Below are positions 63,407 through 64,000 of a stretch of 64,000 nucleotides of DNA, in pieces (within the stretch, counting starts at the first letter, position 1; the number at the start of each line of letters is the position of its first letter). This stretch comes from JABJGO01 sp963921245 (GTDB lineage Bacteria; Pseudomonadota; Alphaproteobacteria; Rhodospirillales; Casp-alpha2), in the NCBI GenBank assembly GCA_963921245.4, contig CAWUEY030000001.1:868001-932000 (forward strand), written 5' to 3'. The notes beneath the pieces were generated by a model. It was not told the origin of the DNA, searched no databases, and worked only from the letters and a program-made list of their open reading frames with translations. The position numbers were made by a program, and so were the translations under genes.

Positions 63407-63848
63407 ATCCACAACTAGTCTACGCCGGTATCGGTAATCAACCCGGTTGCATCAACGCTAGCAATAATCGTGTTTCCATCGTTGCCTGGGCCGTTTCCGA
63501 CCTGAGAATGCCGCTGCCCCCTTCACGCTGACATGCACCCAGATGACCACCCGCTCAAGAAACGGCAGTAGTCAAGGGGTTAAGAGTCAATTGTCGGTCT
63601 TGTTTTAGCGCTTCTGTAGCCATCAGGTCTGCGATCTCAAGGTTCAACCCAGCCATTTTTGCTGTTCCTTCTGTTCAATCGTTCAATTCGAAATGAGCTT
63701 TTGCATGTACATAATGCTTGCACAATTGAGAGGGATTCGTCGATCCCTGAAACGCCCGAGGAAGGTAAAATATCTGGGTAAATTTGGGTGGTGCAGGGCC
63801 AATCGATGGCGTAGAGTTTTTGCTTAACACAGCAAAAGGTTTATCCCC
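63407..63848. other. Divergent spacer before ssb
   Basis: About 440 bases with no gene seen. It must hold promoters for the MFS gene and ssb. Three GTTC repeats (63664, 63673, 63681) are present, but their spacing does not fit the alphaproteobacterial SOS box GTTC-N7-GTTC. Confidence 0.4.
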
Positions 63849-64000
63849 ATGGCAGGAAGTGTCAATAAAGTCATACTGGTTGGAAATCTGGGCCGGGACC
63901 CCGAAGTCCGGCACGCCCAAAACGGATCAAAAATCGTTAACATGTCGGTGGCAACGTCCGAGACTTGGAAAGACCGTCAATCCGGGGAGCGCCGTGAAAA
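63849..64000 (+). CDS. ssb: Single-stranded DNA-binding protein, N-terminal part
   Basis: ATG 63849 gives MAGSVNKVILVGNLGRDPEV and continues VNMSVATSETWKDRQSGERR to the window edge: the OB-fold start of SSB. About 50 of the usual 150-180 residues are visible. Confidence 0.95.
   Translation, partial: MAGSVNKVILVGNLGRDPEVRHAQNGSKIVNMSVATSETWKDRQSGERRE

Noticed and set aside
63664..63684. Possible SOS box before ssb
   Set aside because: Three GTTC repeats are spaced 9 and 8 bases apart, not the 11 required by GTTC-N7-GTTC.

Overview
The window reads as chromosome of an alphaproteobacterium, probably a marine or soil member near Rhodospirillales. The evidence is gene order and content: dapF-mtaB-ftsY; ffh-rpsP-rimM-trmD-rplS-leuC-leuD; yajC-secD-secF next to relatives of the mitochondrial complex I assembly factors NDUFAF3 and NDUFAF6; and uvrA near ssb. 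No database search was possible, so all names rest on reading the proteins.

Left third (about 1-26.2 kb): an accessory catabolic region full of insertion-sequence debris. Its core is a creatinine-to-glycine pathway: creatininase (minus strand, beside a divergent LysR regulator), creatinase, and a four-gene heterotetrameric sarcosine oxidase operon soxBDAG. Creatininase makes creatine, creatinase makes sarcosine plus urea, and sarcosine oxidase makes glycine, peroxide and 5,10-methylene-THF. Two complete sets of spermidine/putrescine-type ABC importer genes flank the enzymes and are the obvious candidates for substrate uptake. The second is preceded by two in-phase palindromic operators, and its ATPase gene has a one-base frameshift inside the Walker A motif. 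Other genes here are a DMT exporter, an FMN reductase, a metallo-beta-lactamase-fold hydrolase, a broken GlxA-type regulator, a broken LysE exporter and a sulfotransferase gene split by a run of 19 G. IS630-type remnants with a shared left end lie at both edges (57 and 24557), and an apparently intact IS110 transposase closes the region.

Middle (26.4-44.1 kb): core genes. They are the leucine and ribosomal/SRP operons on the minus strand, an M20 amidohydrolase and a ferredoxin-like protein, dapF-mtaB-ftsY, an amidase with a small partner, a DUF924 protein, a chemoreceptor-like HAMP protein with a degenerate signalling hairpin, and pgk.

Right part (44.1-64 kb): a cpdA-like phosphodiesterase leads an operon for a cobalt-type nitrile hydratase/thiocyanate hydrolase-like enzyme split into three subunits, followed by a HAD phosphatase. 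Then come folD, yggT, tRNA-Ala(CGC), a class III aminotransferase, a cupin, a DUF815 ATPase, yajC-secDF, NDUFAF3-like and NDUFAF6-like genes around a PuuD-like membrane protein, a GNAT, uvrA, an MFS transporter and the start of ssb at the window edge.
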